This document shows positions 33,714 through 42,702 of a DNA stretch of 64,000 nucleotides, in pieces; positions within the stretch are counted from its first letter, which is position 1, and every line of letters begins with the position of its first letter. The stretch lies in NCBI GenBank assembly GCA_042663485.1, contig JBHTAF010000002.1; one strand, given 5' to 3'. The notes below the pieces were generated by a model. That model worked only from the letters and a program-made list of their open reading frames with translations. It was not told the DNA's origin and ran no database searches. The translations under genes were made by a program, and so were the position numbers. The DNA is from Natronosalvus sp042663485 (GTDB taxonomy: Archaea; Halobacteriota; Halobacteria; Halobacteriales; Natrialbaceae).

Positions 33714-35278
33714 ACGCGGGCCACCTCCTCAGATTCGCGGTCGATGACGTACTCGCGGCCGAAACCGGTGATCGCCGCGAGAACGAACACCGCTACCAGC
33801 AACCAGCCGTGGAAGACGAACGGGACGACGTCGATCGGGTTGACGATCAGCGACTCGCCGAACCAGTCGTACGTGTCCGGCAGGTCCTGCATCTCGGAGA
33901 AGCCCACCAGGACCCCGCCGGACCACGGGAAGATGTAACCGAGCGCGGCCGTCTGCGCGTCCAGGATGTTCGCGCGCCGGTAGCCGTTGATGTTGAAGCG
34001 CTCGCCGACCTTCGAGATGTAGGGACCGATCGCGACCTCGGCGGCGGTGTTGATCGTGATCGTCGCGTTGATCAGTGCGGCGGAGCCGACCATCGTCAGT
34101 TCGGCGTTGCGGACGTTCGTCGCGAGCGTGTCGAGCGACCAGTCGAGTATCGCCTGGAACGCGCCGCCACGGATCATGATCTGGGCAGCGCCGATGATGA
34201 ACAGCACGAGGATCGACAGTGTGAAGAAGCCGGCGGCGCCCTCGACGAGGCTGCCGGTCACGGCGGGATCCTCGGCGATCTCGACGATCGGCAGCACCGC
34301 GAGTTGGTCCGCTGCCGGCGCGTCACTGGGTGCCTCGAAGTTGACGATGGCGCTCGGCGCCGTGAGGCCGAACAGGAGGTTCGAAGCCACAGCGAAGACG
34401 ATCCCCCAGGAGATGGCCTCGACAATGTGTCGCCCGGCGACCGCCGTCACGATGACGACGCCCATCGAGAGCAGGTGAACGAGCCCGATCGGGGTGCTCT
34501 CCTCGACGAAGAGCTGTCGGGCCTCGGCCCCGTTGGTGATCTCGGCGCCGGGGAGCACGGAACTGGCGACGACGTATCCGACGAACGCGAGTACCGCGGC
34601 GATGATCGCGTACTTGAATCGGGACGCGACGACGCCGCCGATGTCGGCGTCCTGCGTGACGGCGCTGACGATCGTCGTGTCGCTGACCGGCGCGAGGTTG
34701 TCGCCGAAGATTGCGCCCGACAGGATCGCACCGAACAGCAACACCGGGTTCGCTCCAAGGAGCACGCCCGCCGGGAAGAACAGGGCGACGAACGCGATCG
34801 TCGTCCCGTAACCCGTCCCGATGCCGGTCGCGAGGAGCGCCGCCAGCACGAACGTGATCGCGGGGAACAGCGCCGCGCCGACGCCCGTGAGATCGGCCAG
34901 CCAGACCAGCCCCTCGACGAACCCGCCGGTCTGCATCGTCTGGGCGAACATTCCCGCCCAGACCCAGGCGACGATCGCCGTCACCGCGACCGGCTGGGTC
35001 ATCCCCTCGAAGATGGTGTTCGCGTACCCCTTCCAGGAGCCCCTCACGAAGAACATCCCGAGAATGAGCCCCAGGAGGATCCCGAGCACGAGCCCCTCTT
35101 CGCTCGAGATGCGCAACAGCGCGGTCTGGACGATCGCCCAGAGGACGAAGAACGCGATCGGAAACGCGCTCATTCCTCGACCGCCGTAGAACGTGATCGC
35201 CGGCTCCTCGTCGGTCGGATCGACGAACTGTTCGCTGGCTATATCCTCGTCGTCCGGTGGGTCGTCCCTGCGTGACAT
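33710..35278 (-). CDS. nhaC: NhaC-family Na+/H+ antiporter
   Basis: This 522-residue protein has 11-12 hydrophobic helices after an acidic 40-residue N-terminus. NhaC motifs include LLATGIGTGYGTTIAFVALFFPAG, SGAIFGDNLAPVSDTTIVSAVTQDADI and ALGYIFPWSGGVLVGFSEMQ. Family members exchange cytoplasmic Na+ for external H+, needed for ion balance in brine; some members instead move small organic ions. It is the first gene of a two-gene unit with the TRAM-like protein. Confidence 0.9.
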   Translation of the reverse strand: MSRRDDPPDDEDIASEQFVDPTDEEPAITFYGGRGMSAFPIAFFVLWAIVQTALLRISSEEGLVLGILLGLILGMFFVRGSWKGYANTIFEGMTQPVAVTAIVAWVWAGMFAQTMQTGGFVEGLVWLADLTGVGAALFPAITFVLAALLATGIGTGYGTTIAFVALFFPAGVLLGANPVLLFGAILSGAIFGDNLAPVSDTTIVSAVTQDADIGGVVASRFKYAIIAAVLAFVGYVVASSVLPGAEITNGAEARQLFVEESTPIGLVHLLSMGVVIVTAVAGRHIVEAISWGIVFAVASNLLFGLTAPSAIVNFEAPSDAPAADQLAVLPIVEIAEDPAVTGSLVEGAAGFFTLSILVLFIIGAAQIMIRGGAFQAILDWSLDTLATNVRNAELTMVGSAALINATITINTAAEVAIGPYISKVGERFNINGYRRANILDAQTAALGYIFPWSGGVLVGFSEMQDLPDTYDWFGESLIVNPIDVVPFVFHGWLLVAVFVLAAITGFGREYVIDRESEEVARV

Positions 35279-35843
35279 TTCATCACCGCGCGTACGTTGT
35301 TACCAATGTACAATATAATTCACGGAGTCGTCAGTCGGTTTTGCTGGTACGGCTACACGAATCGTGAGTAACGTCTCCTGAATTCACAGCGGGACCTTCG
35401 CAACGGTGGGTTCGCATCACTTGGACGAACGCGGCCTCGAGTCGCTCTGAACCTTGAAACTGCCTCGATCGCCGGATGAAACGGAGTTGCCGACCGAATT
35501 TCGGTCAGCCCTGCACGTGTGCTGTAGTGGCCGGGAGCACGACTCGAGCAACGCGAGAGAGACGTGCGACTTGGGGGAAGGCAGGCGATTCCCTGAATTG
35601 AACCGCGAGCGAATTCGTGAGGAGCGGGCCGACGACTGACGTGGAGTGACGCAGCGCGTCACGGAACGGAAAGAGGAGTGTTCTCGCGAGCAACGCGAGT
35701 GAGAACTCGGAAGTCGCAGTCCGTGAGCGGAGTGAACGGAACCGTCTTCCGTAGTTTTTAGTCGAGCTTTTGCCGAGTGTCAACGCGACGTGGAGCGCCA
35801 CTGGCGCTCCCGTCGCGATACGAACGCAGCGCAAAAGATCGTT
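35279..35843. repeat. Long spacer with degenerate GAGCAACGCGAG-type repeats
   Basis: No gene is accepted in these 565 bases. CGAGCAACGCGAG occurs at about 35546 and again near 35688, and CCGTGAGCGGAGTGAACGG near 35720. TTTTAGTCGAGCTTTTG (35756-35772) is a second copy of the element at 20497-20513. A 14-bp hairpin lies at 35785-35816. It looks like a patchwork of old repetitive DNA downstream of the eIF-1A gene. Confidence 0.55.
35785..35816 (-). terminator. Strong hairpin downstream of the eIF-1A gene
   Basis: GGAGCGCC (35792-35799) pairs with GGCGCTCC (35803-35810) around a 3-nt loop, and GCGACG (35785-35790) pairs with CGTCGC (35811-35816), with one bulged base. It begins 27 nt past the eIF-1A stop. 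A T4 run lies even closer to the stop, so termination may use that run, with the hairpin protecting the 3' end. Confidence 0.5.
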
Positions 35844-36131
35844 TTATTGGATGTGGCCTTCTCGCCTGAGCTGGTCGGCGTCGGCCTTCTCGTAGCGCCA
35901 GGTGATGTCGGCCTTCTCGTCTTGCCAGTCCCAGGGGGAAACGAGGACGACGTCGTCCTCGCGGATCCAGATGCGCTTTTGCATCTTCCCCGGAATGCGG
36001 GCCGTGCGCTCCTCGCCGTCGGCACACCGCACTTTCACGCGGTTCGCCCCGAGCATGTTCGTGACGGTCGCAAAGACCTCGTCGTCGTCGGGCATTCGGA
36101 GGTTCTTGCGCCCACCCTCGTCGTCGCTCAT
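35844..36131 (-). CDS. eif1A: Translation initiation factor eIF-1A
   Basis: This 95-residue S1/OB-fold protein matches archaeal aIF-1A: MPDDDEVFATVTNMLGANRVKVRCADG, RTARIPGKMQKRIWIREDDVVLVSPWDWQDEKADI and a C-terminal helix YEKADADQLRREG. It binds the ribosomal A site region in the small subunit during initiation. Length and motifs are complete. It is a strong archaeal marker gene. Confidence 0.96.
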   Translation of the reverse strand: MSDDEGGRKNLRMPDDDEVFATVTNMLGANRVKVRCADGEERTARIPGKMQKRIWIREDDVVLVSPWDWQDEKADITWRYEKADADQLRREGHIQ

Positions 36132-36174
36132 ATGCCGGCGTTTGCTCCCGGTACGGTTAAGGTTTTATCGTTTC

Positions 36175-36414
36175 TCACCGCCGCTCGGCCCGTACCGCGG
36201 TCCTGACGACTCGAGCCAGCCCCATCGTGATCGCGACAGAGCCGACGAGTGCGAGTCCCGAAAAGAGGACGAAACCGAGCGCTCGAGCCCCGAGCGCCGT
36301 GTACTCGAGGAAGGGTGTGGTGAAGCGGTAGCCGAAGACGAGTACGATCACACCGATGGCGATTCGGATGGCGGCCTGCCAGTACGCACCGTACTCCTCG
36401 GGTGAGACCTCCAT
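36175..36414 (-). CDS. Small two-helix membrane protein, 79 aa
   Basis: The product MEVSPEEYGAYWQAAIRIAI... has two hydrophobic segments (residues about 15-33 and 45-68) and ends with basic RTAVRAERR. Codon use and composition are typical of real haloarchaeal genes. It lies 43 nt upstream of the eIF-1A gene on the same strand. The function is unknown. Confidence 0.65.
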   Translation of the reverse strand: MEVSPEEYGAYWQAAIRIAIGVIVLVFGYRFTTPFLEYTALGARALGFVLFSGLALVGSVAITMGLARVVRTAVRAERR

Positions 36415-36490
36415 GTTCGTGTCTGTCCCTCTGGCTCGAGGTGGCGCTCGCGGGTGATAACTTCCGGTGGTCGTCGACGCTCGTCACTCG

Positions 36491-37426
36491 TCACTGCGTC
36501 GGGGGTCCGGGTTCGCTCGAGTCACCCGGCGAATTCGACTCTTCCGACGTATCCGATGCATCCAACTCTCCCGATGCATTCGACGCACCCGACTCGAGCC
36601 CGTCCCGCATCTGTCTCGCCACGCGAGCCCCCACCAGCCGATCGATCCGTCGGGTCTCGAGGATCTCGCGGCTCCGTCGGGCAGCCTCAGCGTCGACGGC
36701 AAACTCGAGGGCCGTATTCGAGTACTCGACGCGCGAAAGAACCAGCGGCTCCGGTGCCGCAGGGGCGATGCCCTCGTGTCCGGGAAGCGGTTCGGGCTCG
36801 AGCGCGCGGTCGATTTTCTCGAGGGGTTCCTCACCGCGCCCGACGGCCCGAGCGAGCGAGACGAGTCTGCGGACGAGTTCGCGCGCGAACCCGGACGCGC
36901 TGACGGTGATTTCGAGGAACGGGCCGTTTCGCTGAGCCTCGAGCGTCGGCGACCGGCGGGTCCCCTCCTCGTCGGGCGTGAGATTGTGGAAGTCGTGGGT
37001 GCCGGAGAGGGCTTCGAGGGCGGTATGGAAGCGTTCGTCGTCGACGGCCGCTTCGGCTGTCACGTCCGAGTCGACTCGAGGCGCGTACAGGTGATAGGTG
37101 TACTCTCGACGCGTGGCGTGATGGGTCGCGTGGAAGTCCGTCGGCGCGTTCACGCTGGCCCAGGCCCGCACGTCGGGCGGAAGCGCCGAGTTCAGCGCCC
37201 GCGGCGTGAGCCAGTCGGGCGCCTCGAACGTGATCGTCTGGGCGAGCGCCGAGACCCCGGCGTCCGTCCGTCCGGCGGCCGTGTACCCCGCGGGTTTGGG
37301 GTCGTCGCCGAGCACCTCGAGATCTCGGAGGCCGTCGAAGATGGCGTCCTCGACGGTCGGGACGTCGGGCTGGCGCTGGAAGCCGTAGTAGCCGGTCCCG
37401 TCGTAGGCGATCCGATAGACGCGCAT
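36491..37426 (-). CDS. truA: tRNA pseudouridine synthase A
   Basis: This 311-residue protein starts MRVYRIAYDGTGYYGFQRQP, the TruA opening, with the catalytic Asp in YTAAGRTDAGVSAL (about residue 55), HATHHATRREYTYHLY and SGFARELVRRLVSLARAVG. It isomerises uridines in the anticodon arm (positions 38-40). The last 40 residues are a Ser-Asp-Glu-rich tail with repeated ASDxSE-like units, beyond the usual end of the family. Confidence 0.93.
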   Translation of the reverse strand: MRVYRIAYDGTGYYGFQRQPDVPTVEDAIFDGLRDLEVLGDDPKPAGYTAAGRTDAGVSALAQTITFEAPDWLTPRALNSALPPDVRAWASVNAPTDFHATHHATRREYTYHLYAPRVDSDVTAEAAVDDERFHTALEALSGTHDFHNLTPDEEGTRRSPTLEAQRNGPFLEITVSASGFARELVRRLVSLARAVGRGEEPLEKIDRALEPEPLPGHEGIAPAAPEPLVLSRVEYSNTALEFAVDAEAARRSREILETRRIDRLVGARVARQMRDGLESGASNASGELDASDTSEESNSPGDSSEPGPPTQ

Positions 37427-37541
37427 CGATTCTCGAGCGTCGAGACGGCCCTGTGGGGGTTAGGCCCGTCGGTTCTGGTTCCGATTCCAGCGCCCAGTGT
37501 CAAATGAGATACGTCTGGCGCTCGAGCGCCGGGTTCGACGG

Positions 37542-38252
37542 CTACTTCCAATCCCCTGTATTCTCGCCGTGAATTTCGCCCTTCGCCCGCCGTCGTCCCG
37601 GCCACAGTGCAAGCACCGCGACCGCGAGGTAAAACGCCCCGAGGATCCCGGCGACGACGAAACCGTGAATGCCGGGCAATTCGGCCGCTTCGGCCCACTG
37701 CGCCTCCGGCGTAAAGAGCGTCACCTTCGCAACCCAGGCGAGTCCGACGATGACGAACAACAGCCCATAGATGCGGCGTATTCGGCGGGAGAGCGCCTCG
37801 AGGAGCGAGACTTTGAACGTCGGCTCGCGCAGATCGGTGCCCAGTTCCTCGCGCCACCGCGGGTGCTCGACGCCGACCGGCTGGAGGGCGTTCGCGAAGA
37901 CGTTCTCCTGGACGAACCGGACTCGAGCCCGGTACATGTCGTAGAAGCGGTAGCGTCGAACCTCGTAGGAGAGGAAGACACAGAGGACGACGAGGCCGAT
38001 CAACAGCAAGTAGGCCGGCATCTCGCGGCTCGAGAATACCAGCGACAGCAGCGCCGCGATGACCGTGATCGCCCAGTTGGTCGTCTGATCGATCCGGTCC
38101 TGTGCGTTGTTGGCCTGACTGACCTCGCCCCGGTAGTAGTGGGGTAAGAGCGCGAGGAGGGAGTCGGGCTCGTCAGCGGCCTCGGCGGCGATCTCCTGAT
38201 CCTCGCGGTCGAGCGGGGAGTTCGGGCGATCGGTGCGATCATTGCCTCTCAT
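37542..38252 (-). CDS. DUF2270 membrane protein
   Basis: This 236-residue protein has an acidic N-terminus, the block ALLPHYYRGEVSQANNAQDRIDQTTNWAI, two helix pairs (about 65-100 and 160-220) and the basic connector YEVRRYRFYDMYRARVRFVQENVFA. These are features of the DUF2270 predicted integral membrane family of unknown function. No signal peptide is present. It is divergent from the amphi-Trp protein gene. Confidence 0.8.
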   Translation of the reverse strand: MRGNDRTDRPNSPLDREDQEIAAEAADEPDSLLALLPHYYRGEVSQANNAQDRIDQTTNWAITVIAALLSLVFSSREMPAYLLLIGLVVLCVFLSYEVRRYRFYDMYRARVRFVQENVFANALQPVGVEHPRWREELGTDLREPTFKVSLLEALSRRIRRIYGLLFVIVGLAWVAKVTLFTPEAQWAEAAELPGIHGFVVAGILGAFYLAVAVLALWPGRRRAKGEIHGENTGDWK

Positions 38253-38361
38253 GGGCGTCGTTCGGTCCCCAGACGGGTAACGGGCTATTGGCCGTCGATC
38301 CGACTATCACCTTCGACGAACGCTCACCCGGTGACACCTATTTACGCAGGGTTGGTGGACA

Positions 38362-39015
38362 ATGCGTATGGACGAGGACCTCCTGACCGTGGCCGACGAG
38401 AGATCGCTGACCACTGCCGCGGGAACGTTGCGAGCGATCGCCGACCAGCTCGAGCACGGTGACCGACTGCGACTCGAGGGAACCGATCGGCGGGTAGCCG
38501 TTCCGCTTCCTGACTCGGTCGCGTTCGAAGTGGGACTGGAACTCGAGGGCATGGACGAGAGACAGAGCGAAGCCGAAGACCAGCACGAAGGTAAGGCTGA
38601 AAGCGAAAACGAGAACGAGAGCGAAGACGGGGAGAAACAACCCAGGATCGAACTCGAGGTCGAACTCGAGTGGCCGGTGACCGATGCGGACGCCGTCGAG
38701 ATAGTATCGACGTCCGAGTCTGGCGATGACCTGGAACCGACGGGAGAGACGGATCGGGTCGACGCCGAGCATCCCCACGAAGTGGTCGCCATCGCTTCAC
38801 CACCCGAATCGCTCGCGGAGTTCCGGCTGTTCGAGGACCGGGCCGGCGAGTGGCGCTGGCACCTCCGTCACCAGAACGGGAACATCATCGCAGACGGCGG
38901 CGAGGGATATACGACGAAGCAGAGCGCCCGCAATGGCATTCGAAGCGTCGTACGGAACGCGCCGGGCGCGAGCGTCCTCGAGGGACGCCCTGAGAACCGC
39001 GACGTCGAGAGGTGA
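38362..39015 (+). CDS. Amphi-Trp domain plus HVO_2922/DUF1508-type domain protein
   Basis: This 217-residue protein has two domains joined by an acidic linker. Residues 8-112 resemble the amphi-Trp domain (LTTAAGTLRAIADQLEHGDRL ... IELEVELEWP), interrupted by a Glu-Asn-rich insert (about 70-95). Residues 150-205 (AEFRLFEDRAGEWRWHLRHQNGNIIADGGEGYTTKQSARNGIRSV) match the DUF1508 or HVO_2922 fold. The function of both is unknown. It opens the region that goes on to surface-polysaccharide genes. Confidence 0.75.
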   Translation: MRMDEDLLTVADERSLTTAAGTLRAIADQLEHGDRLRLEGTDRRVAVPLPDSVAFEVGLELEGMDERQSEAEDQHEGKAESENENESEDGEKQPRIELEVELEWPVTDADAVEIVSTSESGDDLEPTGETDRVDAEHPHEVVAIASPPESLAEFRLFEDRAGEWRWHLRHQNGNIIADGGEGYTTKQSARNGIRSVVRNAPGASVLEGRPENRDVER

Positions 39016-39085
39016 CCTGAGTAACTCGATTCGAACGCTGAGAACCTGCATACGCCGGCCCGATGGCCTTCCCCATCTGCGGTGC

Positions 39086-40597
39086 ATGAATCGTATGGTA
39101 ACGGACGACGCTAACGAGCGTGATGTACAGACCCATCGAAACCCGCGGAACGTCGTTCTCGTCGTTCTCGACACGGCGCGAAAGACGAGCGTCTCGCGGG
39201 AGACGATGCCCACGCTCACCCAGCTCGCCGAAGCGGGGACGACGTTCGAACGCGCGTTCGCGACGGCCCCCTGGACGCTCCCATCGCACGCGTCCCTGTT
39301 TACCGGCACCTACACCAGCGAACACGGCGCCCACGGCGGGCACACCTACCTCGACTCGAACCGCCGGACGCTCCCGGAGGCCTATCGAGATGCCGGCTAC
39401 GAGACCGTCGGCGTCTCGAACAACACCTGGATCACCGACGAGTTCGGCTTCGACCGGGGGTTCGACGACCTCCGTCGCGGCTGGCAGTACATCCAGTCCG
39501 ATGTCGACATGGGCACCGTCGTACGCGGCGAGGACCTCCGCGAGAAACTCGAGGCGACGCGCGACCGCCTCTTCGAGGGGAACCCGCTGATCAACGCCGC
39601 GAACGTCCTCTACAGTGAAATTCTCCAGCCGAGCGGCGACGACGGCGCCGACCGGTCGACGACGTGGGTCGCCGACTGGATCCGGTCGCGAGAGGACGAC
39701 CGGCCGTTCTTCCTGTTCTGTAACTACATCGAACCCCATATCACGTACGATCCGCCCCGAGCGTTCGCCGAGCGATTCCTGCCCGACGGCTGGGACTACG
39801 AGGCGGCGACGGACATCCGCCAGGACCCCCGGGCCTACGACTGCGAGGACTACGACCTCTCCGAGTCGGAGTTCGCCGCTCTCCACGGCCTCTACCGTGC
39901 CGAACTCGCCTACGTCGACAGTCAACTCGAGCGCCTCCGTGACGCGCTCCAGTCGGCCGGCATCTGGGACGAGACGCTGCTGGTCGTCTGCGGTGATCAC
40001 GGCGAGAACGTCGGCGACCACGGCTTCTTCGGTCACCAGTACAACCTCTACGATACCCTGATCCACGTCCCACTGGTCGTTCACGGCGGGGCGTTTACCG
40101 ATGGCGGGCGACGGACGGACTTCGTCCAGTTGCTCGACCTGCCCGAGACGGTGCTCGAGGCGACTGGCGTGTCGGATCCCGAGATGGAAACCCAGAGTCG
40201 GGGGCGGTCGTTCCATCCTGACGCGATCACCGAGACGAGAGACGCCGTGTTCGCCGAGTACGTCGCCCCTCAGCCGTCGATCGAGCGCCTCGAGGCCCGG
40301 TTCGGATCGCTCCCGGAGCAGGTCTACACCTACGACCGCCGGCTACGAGCGATCCGCACGGATCAGTACAAGTACGTCTGTGGCGACGACGGGTTCGAGC
40401 GCCTCCACGCCATCTCGAGCGATCCGACCGAGACAGTCGATCTGTCCGACCGGCAACCTGATCGCGTCGAGACGCTTCGTAAACGACTCGAGGCACACTT
40501 CGAGGGCGTCGATACCGTCGAACGCCCCACCGAGGGAGCCACACCGGAGATGACCGACTCGACGAAGGATCGGCTGGCCGACCTCGGGTACCTCTAG
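39086..40597 (+). CDS. Sulfatase-family protein (alkaline phosphatase superfamily)
   Basis: This 503-residue protein begins with the metal strand NVVLVVLDTARK, then FATAPWTLPSHASLFTGTY at the active-site position. Classical sulfatases have Cys or Ser (C/S-x-P-S/x-R) there for formylglycine; here the aligned residue is Thr with SHAS following, as in a large group of archaeal sulfatase-like proteins, so a true sulfatase reaction is uncertain. Metal ligands recur in VVCGDHGENVGDHGFFGHQ. There is no signal peptide, so it would act in the cytoplasm. It ends DRLADLGYL, a C-terminal motif shared with the next enzyme. ATG 39086 or 39095 are both possible. Confidence 0.82.
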   Translation: MNRMVTDDANERDVQTHRNPRNVVLVVLDTARKTSVSRETMPTLTQLAEAGTTFERAFATAPWTLPSHASLFTGTYTSEHGAHGGHTYLDSNRRTLPEAYRDAGYETVGVSNNTWITDEFGFDRGFDDLRRGWQYIQSDVDMGTVVRGEDLREKLEATRDRLFEGNPLINAANVLYSEILQPSGDDGADRSTTWVADWIRSREDDRPFFLFCNYIEPHITYDPPRAFAERFLPDGWDYEAATDIRQDPRAYDCEDYDLSESEFAALHGLYRAELAYVDSQLERLRDALQSAGIWDETLLVVCGDHGENVGDHGFFGHQYNLYDTLIHVPLVVHGGAFTDGGRRTDFVQLLDLPETVLEATGVSDPEMETQSRGRSFHPDAITETRDAVFAEYVAPQPSIERLEARFGSLPEQVYTYDRRLRAIRTDQYKYVCGDDGFERLHAISSDPTETVDLSDRQPDRVETLRKRLEAHFEGVDTVERPTEGATPEMTDSTKDRLADLGYL

Positions 40598-40928
40598 TCC
40601 GGCGTTTCATTTTCGAAACGAAGAAACAGCGAGTTACTCGGCGCTGTAAAGCGAGCTCAGCCCGAATCGGCGACACGGGCGAGCGATCAACGCCGTTCAG
40701 CATTCGAGGATACGTCAACGAGCGAAAACAGTCTTCCGGCGTGAGTGTCTGACCCGGCCGAATTCGCTGCCAGATCGGTTTATGGCGTGAATTCAGGGTT
40801 TAACACCTCGATAATGAAGGGCGCTCCGCGTATTGGCATCCGTATGAAGCCACTTCGAATCGAGCCCTGTCCAGACACAGTGGATGTGGACGGCCGGAAA
40901 CAACAACTAATTGGGAGGCGGTGAGAGG
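40598..40928. other. Intergenic region before the phosphodiesterase gene
   Basis: About 330 bases with no accepted frame. The 3' half is AT-richer and includes GGTTTATGG near 40777. No clear TATA box lies at leaderless distance; the downstream gene has a GAGAGG ribosome-binding site instead, implying a leadered transcript. Confidence 0.45.
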
Positions 40929-42617
40929 ATGACAGGACGACACAATCGAACGAATGGGGCATCGGCGTCGGGGCGAACGACCGGCGACTCGGGTCTCGAC
41001 GTACTGCTAATCGGTATCGACGCTGGCTGTCTACCGGTCTTCGAACGACTCTACGAGGAAGGGCGTATTCCGAACCTCGAGCGACTCTGTACCGGGCCCG
41101 GGAACGTCTCGGCCCCGCTCGAGTCACAGATTCCGCCGTGGACGCCGAGCGCGTGGCCGTCGATTTTCACCGGCGTCAATCCCGGCAAACATGGCGTCGT
41201 CGGCTTCGTCGGCTACGACGGCTACGACTGGCACGTCTCCAGCAACGACGACGTCCACGAACGCTCTCTCTGGTCGCTCCTGGACCACCACGGTCGCTCG
41301 AGCGTCGTCGTCAACGTACCAGTGACTCACCCGCCGGACGAATTCGACGGCGCGATCATCCCCGGGTTCATCGGTCCGGAGAATCCGAAGTGTCACCCCG
41401 AAGGAACGCTCGAAGAGGTTCGAGAGGCCATCGGCGAGTACCGCGTCTATCCGAACTACACTCGTGGCGACGAATCGATCTCCGACCGCGAGAAGATGGA
41501 CGAGTACCAGCGCCTCATTCGCATGCGCGGGGAAGCGTTCCGGTATCTCGTCGGCAAGCACGAGCCTGACTTCGGGTTCGTCCAGTTCCAGAAGACCGAC
41601 ACCGTCTTTCACGAGTTCGCGGGCGACCCCGACAAGGTCGAGACGGTGTACGAGTCGACGGACGACCAGATCGGGCAGATCCTGGAGGAGTGTGATCCAG
41701 ACACCGTCTTCGTCGTGAGCGATCACGGGATGGGCCCGTACGAGGGCTACGAGTTCCGGATCAACGAATTCCTCGAGGAGGCAGGATACCTCGAGGCGAC
41801 GACCAGCGGGAAGGGAATGCCCTCCTGGCAGCCCATGCGTCACCAGTTACGCGAGGGGAAAGACTGCGATAGCTGGGAGCCGACGATGACCGAACGAGCG
41901 GCCGCCGTCGCTGCCAGGTTCGGCATCACCGCCAGGCGGGCTCGAATCGCCCTCGAGCGAGTTGGCCTCGCCGATCACGTCATCAAGTACGCCCCGCAGA
42001 ACGTCGCCCGGACGGCCAACAGGCAAGTCGACTTCGCCGCCTCGCAGGCGTACGTCCGCGCTCGAACGGAACTCGGCGTTCGCATCAACCTCGAGGGGCG
42101 AGAGCCCAACGGCATCGTCTCGCCGTCTGAGTACGACGCCCTCCGCGAATCCTTGATGGCCGATCTCCGGGCCGTCGAGACGCCCGACGGAGAGCCAGTC
42201 TTCGAGACGGTCGCCCCCCGAGAGGAGTACTTCCACGGACCCTACGAAGAACACGCCGTCGACATCGTGACGATTCCAGCCGACTTCGAACACGCGCTCT
42301 CGGAAGAATTGTGTGGCGAACAGTTCGGCCCCGTGGAACCGTGGAATCACAAACTCGACGGCGTCTTCGCCGCGAGCGGAGCAGGGATCGACGAGACCGC
42401 AGCGCTCGGCCATCCCACCATCTACGACGTGGCACCGACCGTGTTAGCCGCACTGGGCGTGCCCCAGAGTGATCGTATGGACGGGACGGTACTTCCAATC
42501 GTCGACTCTCTGGGAACCGAAGCGTATCCAACCGCCAGCGAGTCGACGCCAGCGAGTCGAGAGGCCGCAGACGAGACGGTAACCGCTCGCCTCGCCGATC
42601 TTGGGTATATGAACTAA
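40929..42617 (+). CDS. Type I phosphodiesterase/nucleotide pyrophosphatase-like protein
   Basis: This 562-residue alkaline-phosphatase-superfamily protein has a first metal Asp in LLIGIDAGCLPVF, active-site block IPPWTPSAWPSIFTGVNPGKHGVVGF, VQFQKTDTVFHEF (Asp and His ligands), VVSDHGMGPYEG (Asp-His pair) and NHKLDGVFAASG (last His). This layout occurs in proteins annotated as AP endonuclease-like or lipid/glycan phosphodiesterases in surface-glycan loci. There is no signal peptide. The start at ATG 40929 is supported by GAGAGG upstream. The C-terminus ARLADLGYM repeats the ending of the sulfatase-like enzyme. Confidence 0.82.
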   Translation: MTGRHNRTNGASASGRTTGDSGLDVLLIGIDAGCLPVFERLYEEGRIPNLERLCTGPGNVSAPLESQIPPWTPSAWPSIFTGVNPGKHGVVGFVGYDGYDWHVSSNDDVHERSLWSLLDHHGRSSVVVNVPVTHPPDEFDGAIIPGFIGPENPKCHPEGTLEEVREAIGEYRVYPNYTRGDESISDREKMDEYQRLIRMRGEAFRYLVGKHEPDFGFVQFQKTDTVFHEFAGDPDKVETVYESTDDQIGQILEECDPDTVFVVSDHGMGPYEGYEFRINEFLEEAGYLEATTSGKGMPSWQPMRHQLREGKDCDSWEPTMTERAAAVAARFGITARRARIALERVGLADHVIKYAPQNVARTANRQVDFAASQAYVRARTELGVRINLEGREPNGIVSPSEYDALRESLMADLRAVETPDGEPVFETVAPREEYFHGPYEEHAVDIVTIPADFEHALSEELCGEQFGPVEPWNHKLDGVFAASGAGIDETAALGHPTIYDVAPTVLAALGVPQSDRMDGTVLPIVDSLGTEAYPTASESTPASREAADETVTARLADLGYMN

Positions 42618-42702
42618 CCGTTTCAGTCGGTGAAACAGTCATTCGATCTTATTTTACTCATAAGTATTGTCCCCGTCATCGATAGCACACGTATACTGGT
42701 AC

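Noticed and set aside
35505..35834. A 109-codon minus-strand frame in the repetitive spacer
   Set aside because: It reads through degenerate GAGCGAG-type repeats, is rich in Arg, Ser, Leu and Thr without acidic residues, and probably reflects repeats rather than a gene.
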